Source: Mycolicibacterium austroafricanum
GTDB lineage: Bacteria > Actinomycetota > Actinomycetes > Mycobacteriales > Mycobacteriaceae
Direction: 5' to 3'
Length of the DNA: 64,000 nucleotides
Assembly: GCF_902705885.1 (NCBI RefSeq)
Contig: NZ_CACSIP010000009.1
Span: 18-64,017 of the forward strand
In this document: one piece after another, positions 29,976 through 38,871 of the stretch
Layout: the number at the start of each line of letters is the position of its first letter
How positions within the stretch are numbered: position 1 is the stretch's first letter
Translations under genes and position numbers: made by a program
Notes under the pieces: model-generated
Databases searched by the model: none
What the model was told of the DNA's origin: nothing
The model's input: only the letters and a program-made list of their open reading frames with translations

Positions 29976-31109
29976 ATGGCAATGCGTCGAGTTGTCACGA
30001 CGGCCGCTGCGGCGATAGCCCTGGGAGTCACCGGAACTTTCGGCGTCGCGCTGGCCACCGCGGACGATACCGGTGTCACCCCGGCTCCCGGGTCCACCGG
30101 TGACGGGAAACCAGTGCGTGGTACCTCCGGAAATGCCTATGCCCTCGGCGGTGCACGGGTTTTGGGGATCCCCTACGACGAGTACATTCGCCGTACCGGC
30201 GCTGACTGGTTCCCTGGACTGGACCGGCAGAACATCGACTATCCGGCGGGCCAGGTCCAGGGCCACACGCTGGAGCGCATTCTCCCGGGTATTGGTGCCT
30301 GGGGGGAGGAGATCTACCCCGGCATCGGGCTCGACGGCCCCAGTATCGGAGAGTCGGTCGACGTCGGCGAGGCCAACCTGGTCAATGCCATCCGAGGAGG
30401 CGGTCCCGGCACCACCATGGGCCTGTCCGAAGGTGCGCTAGTGCTCAATGCGGTCAAAGCTCAGCTGGCCGAGGACCCCAACGCGCCACCACCCGATCAA
30501 CTCAGTTTCGCCACCTTCGGTGACCCCGTCGTCAAGCACCCGTTCGGCGAGAGCTTCCTGACTCAGGTCTTCCCGGTGGGCTCTGTCGTGCCCTCTCTGG
30601 ACTACCGGATTCCGCCCCCGGTGGAAAGCCAGTACGACACCTATCAGTACATTGCCGCCTACGACAGCATCTCTGACTGGCCGGACCGGCCGGACAACTG
30701 GATTTCGCTGGCCAACTCGATGGCCGGACTGGCGACCGGTCACACCGCCGTGGCGTTCACCGATCCGAGCATGGTGCCGGCGCAGAACATCAGAACCGAA
30801 GTCAACTCCAGAGGCGGGAAGACCACGACATATTTCGTTCCGCAGCAGCACCTCCCGCTGGTGCAGCCGTTGAAGTATCTCGGGGTGTCCCAGGACATCC
30901 TCAGCGACCTCGATGCGGTGCTCAAACCGATGGTGGACGCCGGTTACTCGCGCAACGACGATCCGGGCACCGCCCCGGTCACCGTGGATCCGGTGAACGG
31001 TTTCGACCCGGCCGAGGTCACCGCGCCGGCGACGCAGGCCGCGTTCGGCGGCGAGGCGGATCCGCTGTCCCAGTTGCTTTCGGGCGTCCAGGCCGCATTG
31101 GGCAACTAG
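29976..31109 (+). CDS. pE: PE (PE-PPE-domain) serine acyltransferase/hydrolase of the TPP locus
   Basis: A 377-residue exported protein. A signal peptide of about 30 residues ([18 protein letters not shown], then ALATADD) precedes a PE-PPE-type alpha/beta hydrolase domain. The nucleophile elbow is GLSEG (Ser near residue 151). Despite its name it has no classical Pro-Glu N-terminal domain. In TPP-producing mycobacteria this protein acts outside the inner membrane in the final acyl transfer onto the exported diacyltrehalose precursor. GAGGGGG precedes the ATG at 29976. It is the last gene of the papA3-mmpL10-fadD23-PE operon and is convergent with the gap-like gene. Confidence 0.9.
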   Translation: MAMRRVVTTAAAAIALGVTGTFGVALATADDTGVTPAPGSTGDGKPVRGTSGNAYALGGARVLGIPYDEYIRRTGADWFPGLDRQNIDYPAGQVQGHTLERILPGIGAWGEEIYPGIGLDGPSIGESVDVGEANLVNAIRGGGPGTTMGLSEGALVLNAVKAQLAEDPNAPPPDQLSFATFGDPVVKHPFGESFLTQVFPVGSVVPSLDYRIPPPVESQYDTYQYIAAYDSISDWPDRPDNWISLANSMAGLATGHTAVAFTDPSMVPAQNIRTEVNSRGGKTTTYFVPQQHLPLVQPLKYLGVSQDILSDLDAVLKPMVDAGYSRNDDPGTAPVTVDPVNGFDPAEVTAPATQAAFGGEADPLSQLLSGVQAALGN

Positions 31110-31128
31110 CCGTACCCCGGTTTCTGGA

Positions 31129-31803
31129 CTAGAGCGCGATCACCCCGGCGCCGAGCAGCACGCAGCCCACCACTGCCAGCATCAGGGCAACTCCTCGGCG
31201 TCCCTGCGCGCGCATCCAGTTGTGCAGCGCCGAGAGCAGCGCTTGAGTTCGCTCCGGGGCGAACAGGTAGGACAGCAGCGGGATCTCCACCAGCGCGAAC
31301 GCCACGAGGTTGAACAGCACCAAGGCTCCGACCTGGACTCCGGCGGCTGCATTCGAGGCCACGATCAGGGCCAGCGCGGCGAGGTAGTCGACTGACGGCA
31401 GAGCGATGCCCAGACCGGCGAGGCCGGCTACCCACAATGATCGGCCGTCGAGCATCTGGCGCGCTCGGCGCACGATCGTCTGCCAGAGACGGTGTGTCCA
31501 GAGCGGGTTCTCGTCGTCGCGCGGGGTTCTGACCCGCCCGAAAGCCAGCAATGCTGCGTTCAGCAGAAGTACGGCACCGACCGCGATCTGGATCTTGGGC
31601 GCACTGACATGCGGCGAGTCCATGGCCGGGCGCAGGACGAACAGGATGACCAACCCGACCGAGATGCCCATCGTGAATCCGCCGGCGAGAAAAGCAACCA
31701 ACTGCAATGCCGGTCGTGGCCGGTTCATCATCACGACCGTCATGCCGATCCGAAACGGTTCGAGGCTGACGGCCACAGCCATCACCAGGAGTGGGAGCCA
31801 CAT
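31129..31803 (-). CDS. Gap/Sap-like integral membrane protein (lipid-transport associated)
   Basis: A 224-residue protein with about six hydrophobic segments, beginning MWLPLLVMAVAVSLEPFRIG, a start typical of the mycobacterial GAP (glycopeptidolipid-addressing protein)/Sap family. A polar loop lies near residues 95-125. Members help surface lipids reach the envelope; biochemical function is not established. The location beside the TPP operon, convergent with PE by 19 bp, supports a role in TPP transport. That role is inferred from neighbourhood. Confidence 0.75.
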   Translation of the reverse strand: MWLPLLVMAVAVSLEPFRIGMTVVMMNRPRPALQLVAFLAGGFTMGISVGLVILFVLRPAMDSPHVSAPKIQIAVGAVLLLNAALLAFGRVRTPRDDENPLWTHRLWQTIVRRARQMLDGRSLWVAGLAGLGIALPSVDYLAALALIVASNAAAGVQVGALVLFNLVAFALVEIPLLSYLFAPERTQALLSALHNWMRAQGRRGVALMLAVVGCVLLGAGVIAL

Positions 31804-31951
31804 GGATGGGTCGGCGCCGCCGCTAGCTGCCGACTCGGATCAAGCGATCCTGCTGGTCGGTGATCGTGTAGGTCGCGGACATGAGCCATAACCTACCGTC
31901 GATCACGCGCTGCCCCGGGTATCGCGGCGGTGGCATTGCGACTCGCGCTGA

Positions 31952-32539
<588 letters not shown>

Positions 32540-32560
32540 AGCGCGTCGGATACCGCCCGG

Positions 32561-32722
32561 CTAAGGCCGGGCGCCGAGTTCCTCCCGGTAGTGCGTGACT
32601 CGTTGATCCAGCTCGGCGGCGTCCGCGCTGCGGCCCTCCCGGCGGGCCAACTCGGCGCGGGTGCTCAGCTCGCGGATCGCGGTGCGAATGTCGTTGATGC
32701 TTTGGGGCTCTCGAATCGACAT
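32561..32722 (-). CDS. Small conserved-looking hypothetical protein, 53 aa
   Basis: A 53-residue charged protein starting MSIREPQSINDIRTAIRELS at the ATG at 32722, with AAAGG upstream. The sequence is strongly heptad-like (alternating Leu/Ile/Ala with Arg/Glu) and probably forms one helical hairpin. No family is recognised. It lies 40 bp downstream of the rhodanese gene on the same strand, so it is likely co-transcribed. Codon use fits the neighbours. Confidence 0.55.
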   Translation of the reverse strand: MSIREPQSINDIRTAIRELSTRAELARREGRSADAAELDQRVTHYREELGARP

Positions 32723-32762
32723 ATGAGCTGCCTTTCTCCAGTGATTGGCTGCTCCCTGGAGC

Positions 32763-33245
32763 CTACCCCCGCACAGCGGTCTCGACTCGTGCATGACCGT
32801 CCTGGTTGGGCACCGCGGTCAGCTCGTCCACCGGGCGGCGGGTACGTCCCTGCTGGTCGACGATCGAGAACCCCTCCCGGGCCCAGTACTCGAAGCCGCC
32901 GATGAGTTCCCGAACCCGGCGGTAGCCCATCCCGCTGAGCGTGAACGCTGCCCGGGTGGCGCCGTTGCATCCGGGTCCCCAGCAGTAGACGACGATGTCG
33001 GCGTCACGGTCGGGCAGCTCGGTGCCGGCGCGCTGCGCCAATTCGGAACCGGGGATGTGCACGGCGCCCGGGAGGTGGCCGCGGTCCCACGCCGCCGCCG
33101 AGCGGGTGTCTACCACGATCGGTGCCCGGCCCGCCGCGCGCGCGGCGGCGAGGTCGGCGGAATCGATCTCGTGGGCGAGCTTGGCAGCGAAGAACGCGTG
33201 AGCCGACAACTCGGCGTCGGCGGTGGTGGCAGTGGTGGCAGTCAT
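32763..33245 (-). CDS. Rhodanese-like domain protein
   Basis: A 160-residue single rhodanese domain. It shows VVDTRSAAAWDRGHLPGAVHIPGSEL and the active-site loop VVYCWGPGCNGATRAA, where the first Cys is the expected persulfide carrier. A second Cys follows five residues later. The fold ends near YWAREGFSIVD. The ATG at 33245 (MTATTATTADAEL) is chosen; a longer frame runs back into the acyl-CoA dehydrogenase. It may transfer sulfane sulfur; the acceptor is unknown. The upstream gene lies 116 bp away on the same strand. Confidence 0.85.
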   Translation of the reverse strand: MTATTATTADAELSAHAFFAAKLAHEIDSADLAAARAAGRAPIVVDTRSAAAWDRGHLPGAVHIPGSELAQRAGTELPDRDADIVVYCWGPGCNGATRAAFTLSGMGYRRVRELIGGFEYWAREGFSIVDQQGRTRRPVDELTAVPNQDGHARVETAVRG

Positions 33246-33361
33246 GAGGACATCGAACAACGCCGAAGCGACCGGGAGAACGGGCGCCGCCCGGGATTTC
33301 GGCCGAACCGCCGCGATATCGACGGAATGCCGGCCTGAAGACCGGTCGATCCACGCTCGGG

Positions 33362-35110
33362 TTAGGGGCGCATCTCGTAGGCGCCGTCGTAGCCGCGCAC
33401 CTGCTCCCAGACGCGGCCGAACCGGTCGGCGTCGGGGACCGGCTTGCGAACCGCCGACAGCGCCCACGCCTGTTGTGAGGGCGTGGAACTCGGCTTGCCG
33501 TGCAGTGCGATGGCGTATGCCGAGAAGTCCCGCACCTGGACATCGAAGATCTGGTCCAACAGATCGCGATCGAGCCCGGTCAACTCGGCCTGCTCCAGGA
33601 TCAGCTGGCCGTAGACCACCAGCGTGAACAGGTGCCCGACGACGAGCACGAAGTCCAGGTCGGCCTGCTGGTCGGCGTCGGGCGCGGCGGCGGTCAGCAA
33701 CGCCTTGAACGCATTGGCCTGTTCGTAGAACCGGGCGACGTTCGGGACATCACAGTGCCGGTCGTAGACCGGGGCCCAGTCCGCGAACTGCACCTTCGAC
33801 GCACCGCGGGCCGGACCCTGCGACCAGAAGAACACATCATCGGCCGGATCGCTGCGGGTGCCGATCTCTGGATAGCCGGCCGGATTGAACATGTAGTTCG
33901 GCATGAACTTCAGGATCTGCGCCACGTTGACGTGCACCGTGCCCTCCAGGCGCGGTAACGCACCGATCAGTCGGGCTGCCTCGCTGAAATAGGTGTTCTT
34001 CTCGAAACCCTTGGCGGCCAGCACATCCCACAGCAGGGTGATCACCTTCTCGCCTTCGGAGGTGACTTTGGACTTGGTCACCGGGTTGAACAGCAGATAG
34101 CGGCGGTCCTCGAGGCCGGCGCTGCGGAAGTAGTCGATGGCCCGGTCGCTGAACAACTTCATCGCGATCAGGCGGGTGTAGGCGTCGACGAAGCTGGCAC
34201 GCACGTGCGGGAAGTCGGTCACCGGGTTGCCGTACAGGATGCGGTTGTTGGCGTGGGTGATCGCTTCGTAGAACGCGTGCTCGCACATCCCGATCGAGCC
34301 GCTGCACAGGTTGAACTTGCCGACGTTGACGGTGTTCAGCGCTGCCGAGAAGGCCTCGGGCCCGGTGCACAGGATGTCCTCCTCGTACACCGGATAGTCG
34401 TTGAGCCGGAAGTTGCTGACGAACATCTGACCGTGGACCACGTTGTCGATCAGCTCGTAGTTCTCGTGGGCGCTGTCGGCCACGAACCACACGTAGCCCT
34501 CGGCACCGTCCACGTCGGTGCGCCGGGAGAACACCGACACCATGCCCGCCACGTTGCCGTTGCCGATGTAGTACTTCTCGCCCGACGCCCGGAACACCGG
34601 CCCTTCCTGCGCCCCGCTGCCTTCCCCGGCCGGCGTCAGCAGCAGGTCGGTGTTGTAGATGTCGGCGCCGTGTTCGCGTTCGGACAGCCCGAACGCCATC
34701 ACGCCACCGGCTTCGAGTTGCGCGGCCGCCTTCTCCTTGGCCTTGACGTTGTCGCTCTGCCAGATCGGCCCGAGGCCGAGGATCGTGACCTGCTCGGCGT
34801 ACCAGTAGGACAGCCCGTAAAACCCGAGGATCTCGCTCAGCACCGCGTTGCGCGAGGTATCCCAGCGCTTGTTCGGATCACCGCCGGCGAACTCCGACGG
34901 GGTGAGGAACGTGGCGAAGAGCCGCTCGCGCTCGACGAAGTCCAGGAAGTCGCTGACCCAGGTCGCTTCCAGGTCGTCGCGGAGGAGTCTGACCTTCCCG
35001 CGATCCTCGAACCAGTCGATCAGGGCGCGCAGCTGGCGCCGGGACTCCGGATCCAGGTGCGCCGGGGCGAAGGTGTGGGGGTTGAGCAACAATCCGCTGG
35101 AGGTCGGCAT
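33362..35110 (-). CDS. Acyl-CoA dehydrogenase family protein
   Basis: A 582-residue acyl-CoA dehydrogenase-like flavoprotein. The middle domain reads VMAFGLSEREHGADIYNTDLLL and GEKYYIGNGNVAGMVSVFSRR; the helical C-terminal part includes NRILYGNPVTDFPHVRASFVDAYTRL. The usual catalytic-Glu motif of FadE enzymes is not obvious, so substrate and activity cannot be assigned. It starts with ATG at 35110, divergent from the AsnC-type regulator across 101 bp that contain a large dyad, suggesting control by that regulator. Confidence 0.82.
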   Translation of the reverse strand: MPTSSGLLLNPHTFAPAHLDPESRRQLRALIDWFEDRGKVRLLRDDLEATWVSDFLDFVERERLFATFLTPSEFAGGDPNKRWDTSRNAVLSEILGFYGLSYWYAEQVTILGLGPIWQSDNVKAKEKAAAQLEAGGVMAFGLSEREHGADIYNTDLLLTPAGEGSGAQEGPVFRASGEKYYIGNGNVAGMVSVFSRRTDVDGAEGYVWFVADSAHENYELIDNVVHGQMFVSNFRLNDYPVYEEDILCTGPEAFSAALNTVNVGKFNLCSGSIGMCEHAFYEAITHANNRILYGNPVTDFPHVRASFVDAYTRLIAMKLFSDRAIDYFRSAGLEDRRYLLFNPVTKSKVTSEGEKVITLLWDVLAAKGFEKNTYFSEAARLIGALPRLEGTVHVNVAQILKFMPNYMFNPAGYPEIGTRSDPADDVFFWSQGPARGASKVQFADWAPVYDRHCDVPNVARFYEQANAFKALLTAAAPDADQQADLDFVLVVGHLFTLVVYGQLILEQAELTGLDRDLLDQIFDVQVRDFSAYAIALHGKPSSTPSQQAWALSAVRKPVPDADRFGRVWEQVRGYDGAYEMRP

Positions 35111-35132
35111 GCGTCGAACCTAGCGCGTCGAC

Positions 35133-35191
35133 CCGGCGGATTCGGCGCGCTTTCAGACCCCGGCGGTCGATTGGCGCGCCCGATCCGCCGG
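35133..35191. promoter_or_regulatory. Large imperfect dyad between acyl-CoA dehydrogenase and asnC-type regulator
   Basis: CCGGCGGAT at 35133 is matched by ATCCGCCGG at 35183. The adjoining TCGGCGCGC at 35142 and GCGCGCCCGA at 35173 also pair, with one extra base. The whole forms an interrupted palindrome in the divergent promoter, a plausible AsnC-type binding site. Confidence 0.4.
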
Positions 35192-35211
35192 AGGCAGGGA
35201 TCATCGGCGAT

Positions 35212-35670
35212 GTGCCGGACAATCAACACATCACCCTGGACCGTACCGACGAGGCGATCCTGCAGGCGCTGCAGACCGACGGCCGGATGAGTACCGCGGA
35301 CCTGGCCCGCACCGTGTCACTGTCGGCGAGCGCGACGGCCGACCGGGTCCGTCGCCTCGTCGACGCCGGGGTGATCACGGGGTATGTCGCCACGGTCGCG
35401 GCTCCCGCGCTGGGCTACCCGATCACGGCGTTCGTCCGGCTCGCCTACCCGTCGGGCAACTACAAGCCGCTGCACGACCTGCTGGACGTGACCCCCGAGG
35501 TCATCGAGGCCCACCACGTGACGGGCAACGACTGCTTCATCATGAAGGTCCTCGCACGCTCGATGTCCGACCTGGAGCGGATCACCGGACGGATCGCGAC
35601 GCTGGGGACGATCACCACCAGCGTCGTCTACTCGAGCCCGCTCACCGGACGCCGGCTCTCCCCGGCCTGA
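35212..35670 (+). CDS. Lrp/AsnC-family transcriptional regulator
   Basis: A 152-residue feast/famine regulator. The N-terminal winged helix (LDRTDEAILQALQTDGRMSTADLARTV, then DRVRRLVDAGVITGYVA) is followed by an effector-binding RAM domain (HHVTGNDCFIMKVLARSMSDLERI). Such proteins sense amino acids or related metabolites. It starts with GTG at 35212 and is divergent from the acyl-CoA dehydrogenase gene, its most likely target. It is convergent with the Cys-rich repeat gene, with 9 bp between stops. Confidence 0.9.
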   Translation: MPDNQHITLDRTDEAILQALQTDGRMSTADLARTVSLSASATADRVRRLVDAGVITGYVATVAAPALGYPITAFVRLAYPSGNYKPLHDLLDVTPEVIEAHHVTGNDCFIMKVLARSMSDLERITGRIATLGTITTSVVYSSPLTGRRLSPA

Positions 35671-35679
35671 CGGCGATGA

Positions 35680-36141
35680 TCAGGCATGCACGTTGCGCAT
35701 GCCCACCGCTCCTCGAAGCCCTGAGCAGTTCACACAGCCCACGCAGCCGATACAGTCCACACAGCCGATGCAGCCCACACATGCCCGGCACTTCGCACAG
35801 TCGATGCAACCCAGGCACGCCAGGCACCCCCGGCAGGCGAGGCACAGCACGGCGAGGATGCAGCCGGCAATGGCGGCGCTGCCCGCGGTGGCGATCGACC
35901 CGGCAACAGCGGCGCTTCCCGAGGTTGCGATCGAACGCACGACGACTGCGCTGCCCGCGGTGGCGACCGACCCTGCGACCGCGGCGCTGCCCGCGGTGGC
36001 GATCGACCCGGCGACGACCGCGCTGCCGCGGGTGGCGACCGACCCGGCGACGACGGCACTGTCCGACGTCGCTATCGACCCCGCGACGGCATAGCTGTTC
36101 TCGGTCTCTGCCGAGCGGACCACCGCCGCCGAGTCCGCCAC
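35680..36141 (-). CDS. Hexapeptide-repeat plus Cys-x-x-repeat protein, last gene of the SDH operon
   Basis: A 153-residue protein of unknown function made almost wholly of repeats. Residues 4-93 are about seven 12-residue units (SAVVAGSVATRG type), readable as about 14 hexapeptides ending in Gly-Ser or similar. Residues 100-139 contain 14 Cys spaced exactly every third residue (pattern Cys, aliphatic or other, then small/polar), with one further Cys at 94. The tail is SGLRGAVGMRNVHA. There is no signal peptide, no CxxCH haem motif and no known iron-sulfur pattern. The GTG at 36141 lies 4 bp after the sdhB stop, implying translational coupling. Codon choice on this strand is normal for the genome, unlike the antisense frame. 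A metal-thiolate or redox-storage role linked to SDH is possible but speculative. Confidence 0.72.
   Translation of the reverse strand: MADSAAVVRSAETENSYAVAGSIATSDSAVVAGSVATRGSAVVAGSIATAGSAAVAGSVATAGSAVVVRSIATSGSAAVAGSIATAGSAAIAGCILAVLCLACRGCLACLGCIDCAKCRACVGCIGCVDCIGCVGCVNCSGLRGAVGMRNVHA
35725..35844 (-). repeat. 9-bp-periodic Cys-codon repeat (14 Cys-x-x units)
   Basis: Cys codons (TGC or TGT) recur every 9 bp without interruption from residue 100 to 139 of the encoded protein. The two positions between vary, so this is a protein-level repeat rather than fresh DNA slippage. Confidence 0.9.
35863..36132 (-). repeat. 36-bp-periodic hexapeptide/dodecapeptide repeat
   Basis: Seven consecutive 36-bp units and a partial eighth encode SAxVAGSxATxG-type dodecapeptides. 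Units are similar but not identical at DNA level; the first is the most diverged. Confidence 0.88.
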
Positions 36142-36145
36142 CGGG

Positions 36146-36901
36146 CTACTTGCGTCGGAAGATCTTGTCGCCCAGCCAGACCACCGGGTCGTACTTGCGG
36201 TCGGCCGCGCGTTCCTTCATCGGGATCAGCGCGTTGTCGGTGATCTTGATGTGCTCGGGGCACACCTCGGTGCAGCACTTGGTGATGTTGCAGAAGCCCA
36301 GGCCGTTGTCTTCCTGGGCCTGCTCGGCGCGCCGCTCCTTGGTGTCCAGCGGGTGCATGTCCAGCTCGGCCTGACGCATCAGGTAGCGCGGGCCGGAGAA
36401 CGCTTCCTTGTTCTCCTCGTGGTCACGCACCACGTGGCAGACGTTCTGGCACAGGAAGCACTCGATGCACTTGCGGAACTCCTGGCTGCGGTTCACGTCC
36501 TCCTGCTGCATGCGGTACTCACCGGGCTGCAGGTCCTTCGGCGGCGTGAACGACGGGATCTCCCTGGCCTTCTCGTAGTTGAACGAGACATCGGTGACCA
36601 GGTCGCGCATCACCGGGAAGGTGCGCAACGGCGTCACCGTCACCGTCTCATCCTCACCGAAGGTGGACATCCGGGTCATGCACAGCAGCCGCGGCCTGCC
36701 GTTGATCTCGGCCGAGCAGGAACCGCACTTGCCGGCCTTGCAGTTCCAGCGCACCGCGAGATCGGGCGTCTGGGTGGCCTGCAGCCGGTGGATGATGTCG
36801 AGAACCACTTCGCCCTCGTTGACCTCGACGGTGAAGTCCTGCAGCCCGCCACCGCTGACGTCGCCCCGCCAGACCCGCAAGCTTGCGTTGTAGGGAGCCA
36901 T
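36146..36901 (-). CDS. sdhB: Succinate dehydrogenase iron-sulfur subunit
   Basis: A 251-residue iron-sulfur protein. The N-terminal ferredoxin fold carries the [2Fe-2S] ligands in NCKAGKCGSCSAEINGRPRLLC. The C-terminal part has the [4Fe-4S] motif CIECFLCQNVC and the remaining cluster ligands in CNITKCCTEVCPEH. It passes electrons from the flavoprotein to the membrane subunit and the quinone pool. The ATG at 36901 starts MAPYNASLRVWRG; a longer frame overlaps sdhA. It lies 2 bp after the sdhA stop and 4 bp before the Cys-rich repeat gene. It resembles the Rv0247c/Sdh1 type. Confidence 0.95.
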   Translation of the reverse strand: MAPYNASLRVWRGDVSGGGLQDFTVEVNEGEVVLDIIHRLQATQTPDLAVRWNCKAGKCGSCSAEINGRPRLLCMTRMSTFGEDETVTVTPLRTFPVMRDLVTDVSFNYEKAREIPSFTPPKDLQPGEYRMQQEDVNRSQEFRKCIECFLCQNVCHVVRDHEENKEAFSGPRYLMRQAELDMHPLDTKERRAEQAQEDNGLGFCNITKCCTEVCPEHIKITDNALIPMKERAADRKYDPVVWLGDKIFRRK

Positions 36902-36903
36902 GG

Positions 36904-38823
36904 TCAGCCCTTCCGTTCCGGGTGCTCGGCGATTTGATCGTCGGTGTAGTACTTCTCGAGTTCGGACAGTTCGAAACACTCCAGCAGATCGGCCCGCATC
37001 GGGGGCTGTTGCTCGGCGGTCACGGTGACTCCGGGAACCAGGGCGTCACCGGTGGCGGCCTCGCCGGTGCGACACACCAGCAGCTTGTTGCGCCACGTGT
37101 TGTCCATCTTCGGGTAGTCGTCGCGGGTGTGTCCGCCGCGGCTCTCGGTGCGCTGCAGCGCGGACTTGGCCACGCATTCGCTGACCAGCAGCATGTTGCG
37201 CATGTCGAGGGCCAGGTGCCAGCCCGGGTTGAACACCCGGCCGCCTTCGACCGTCACCTTGTGCACCCGCTTCTTGAGCTCCTCGAGCTTGGCGAGTGCC
37301 TCTTTGATCTCGTCTTCCTTGCGGATGATGCCGACAAGATCGTTCATCGACTGCTGCAGTTCGGCGTGCAGGGTGTACGGGTTCTCCGGGTTCTCGGTCG
37401 AGTCGAACGGCAACAGGGCCATCTTCGTCGCCTCGTCGAGAGCCTCTTGGGAAACCTGCGGCCGTTCCTGCTGCAGGGCCCGCACGTAGTCGGAGGCCCC
37501 GAGCCCGGCTCGGCGGCCGAAGACCAGCAGGTCCGACAGTGAGTTGCCGCCGAGTCGGTTGGAGCCGTGCATGCCGCCGGCGCACTCGCCTGCGGCGAAC
37601 AGCCCCGGCGTCGCCGCCGCGCCGGTGTCCGGGTCGACCTCGATGCCGCCCATCACGTAGTGACAGGTCGGGCCGACCTCCATCTCGTCCTTGGTGATAT
37701 CCACCTCGGCCAGCTCGATGAACTGGTGGTACATCGAGGGCAGCCGCCGACGGATCTCCTCGGTCGGCATCCGGGACGCGATGTCGAGGTAGACGCCGCC
37801 ATGGGGCGAGCCGCGGCCTTCTTTGACCTCGGTGTTGATGGCGCGGGCCACCTCGTCGCGGGGAAGCAGGTCAGGGGTGCGGCGCGCGGAGTCGTTGTCC
37901 TTGAGCCACTGGTCGGCTTCTTCTTCGGTCTCGGCGTACTGGCCCTTGAACACGTCGGGGATGTAGTCGAACATGAAGCGCTTGCCCTCGGAGTTCTTCA
38001 GCACTCCACCGTCGCCGCGCACGCCCTCGGTGACGAGGATGCCCTTCACCGACAGCGGCCAGACCATACCGGTCGGGTGGAACTGGATGAACTCCATGTT
38101 GATCAGGCCGGAACCCGCCCGCAGCGCCAATGCGTGACCGTCGCCGGTGTACTCCCACGAGTTCGACGAGACCTTGAACGACTTGCCGATGCCGCCGGTG
38201 GCCAGCACCACGGCGGGCGCCTCGAACAACACGAACTTGCCGGTCTCGCGGTAGTAGCCGAACGCTCCGGCGATCTTGTCGCCATCCTTGAGCAGGTCGG
38301 TGACGGCGCACTCGTGGAAGACCCGGATCCGGGCCTCGTAGTCGCCGAGTTCCCGCTTGTCCTCCTGCTGCAGCGAGACGATCTTCTGCTGCAGGGTGCG
38401 GATGATCTCCAGCCCGGTGCGGTCGCCGACGTGGGCGAGGCGCGGGTAGGTGTGGCCACCGAAGTTGCGCTGGCTGATCTTGCCGTCCTTGGTGCGGTCG
38501 AACAGCGCGCCGTAGGTCTCGAGCTCCCACACCCGGTCGGGGGCTTCCTGCGCGTGCAGTTCGGCCATCCGCCAGTTGTTCAGGAACTTGCCGCCGCGCA
38601 TGGTGTCACCGAAGTGCACCTGCCAGGAGTCTTTGGTGTTGACGTTGCGCATGGCCGCCGCGCAACCGCCCTCGGCCATCACGGTGTGGGCCTTGCCGAA
38701 CAACGACTTGGTCACCACCGCCACGCGCAGCCCCCGCTCGCGGGCCTCGATCACCGCACGCAGACCCGCACCGCCGGCACCGATCACGACGACGTCGTAT
38801 TCGTGCCGTTCCAGGTCACTCAT
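36904..38823 (-). CDS. sdhA: Succinate dehydrogenase flavoprotein subunit
   Basis: A 639-residue FAD-binding subunit. The dinucleotide motif VVVIGAGGAGLRAVIEA is near residue 10, with the covalent-FAD His region KAHTVMAEGG. Active-site stretches include GGHTYPRLAHVGDRTG, QFHPTG and GSNRLGGNSLSDLLVFGRRAG. It oxidises succinate to fumarate. The ATG at 38823 (MSDLERHEYDVVVIG) is chosen because GAGG lies 9 bp upstream; a GTG at 38838 would add five residues. The order membrane subunit, SdhA, SdhB with near-overlapping ends shows one operon, matching Rv0249c-Rv0247c. Confidence 0.95.
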   Translation of the reverse strand: MSDLERHEYDVVVIGAGGAGLRAVIEARERGLRVAVVTKSLFGKAHTVMAEGGCAAAMRNVNTKDSWQVHFGDTMRGGKFLNNWRMAELHAQEAPDRVWELETYGALFDRTKDGKISQRNFGGHTYPRLAHVGDRTGLEIIRTLQQKIVSLQQEDKRELGDYEARIRVFHECAVTDLLKDGDKIAGAFGYYRETGKFVLFEAPAVVLATGGIGKSFKVSSNSWEYTGDGHALALRAGSGLINMEFIQFHPTGMVWPLSVKGILVTEGVRGDGGVLKNSEGKRFMFDYIPDVFKGQYAETEEEADQWLKDNDSARRTPDLLPRDEVARAINTEVKEGRGSPHGGVYLDIASRMPTEEIRRRLPSMYHQFIELAEVDITKDEMEVGPTCHYVMGGIEVDPDTGAAATPGLFAAGECAGGMHGSNRLGGNSLSDLLVFGRRAGLGASDYVRALQQERPQVSQEALDEATKMALLPFDSTENPENPYTLHAELQQSMNDLVGIIRKEDEIKEALAKLEELKKRVHKVTVEGGRVFNPGWHLALDMRNMLLVSECVAKSALQRTESRGGHTRDDYPKMDNTWRNKLLVCRTGEAATGDALVPGVTVTAEQQPPMRADLLECFELSELEKYYTDDQIAEHPERKG

Positions 38824-38871
38824 CTGTGTAAACCTCACTAGATCGCTGAATCAATGTCTCTGAATCCATTG

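Noticed and set aside
35693..36094. Plus-strand frame opposite the Cys-rich repeat gene
   Set aside because: It is also repetitive only because it mirrors the repeats. The minus-strand frame has a position coupled to sdhB and normal codon use.
37567..38841. Long plus-strand frame opposite sdhA
   Set aside because: Antisense shadow caused by high GC content; its sequence is rich in Arg/Gly/His/Val without domain motifs.
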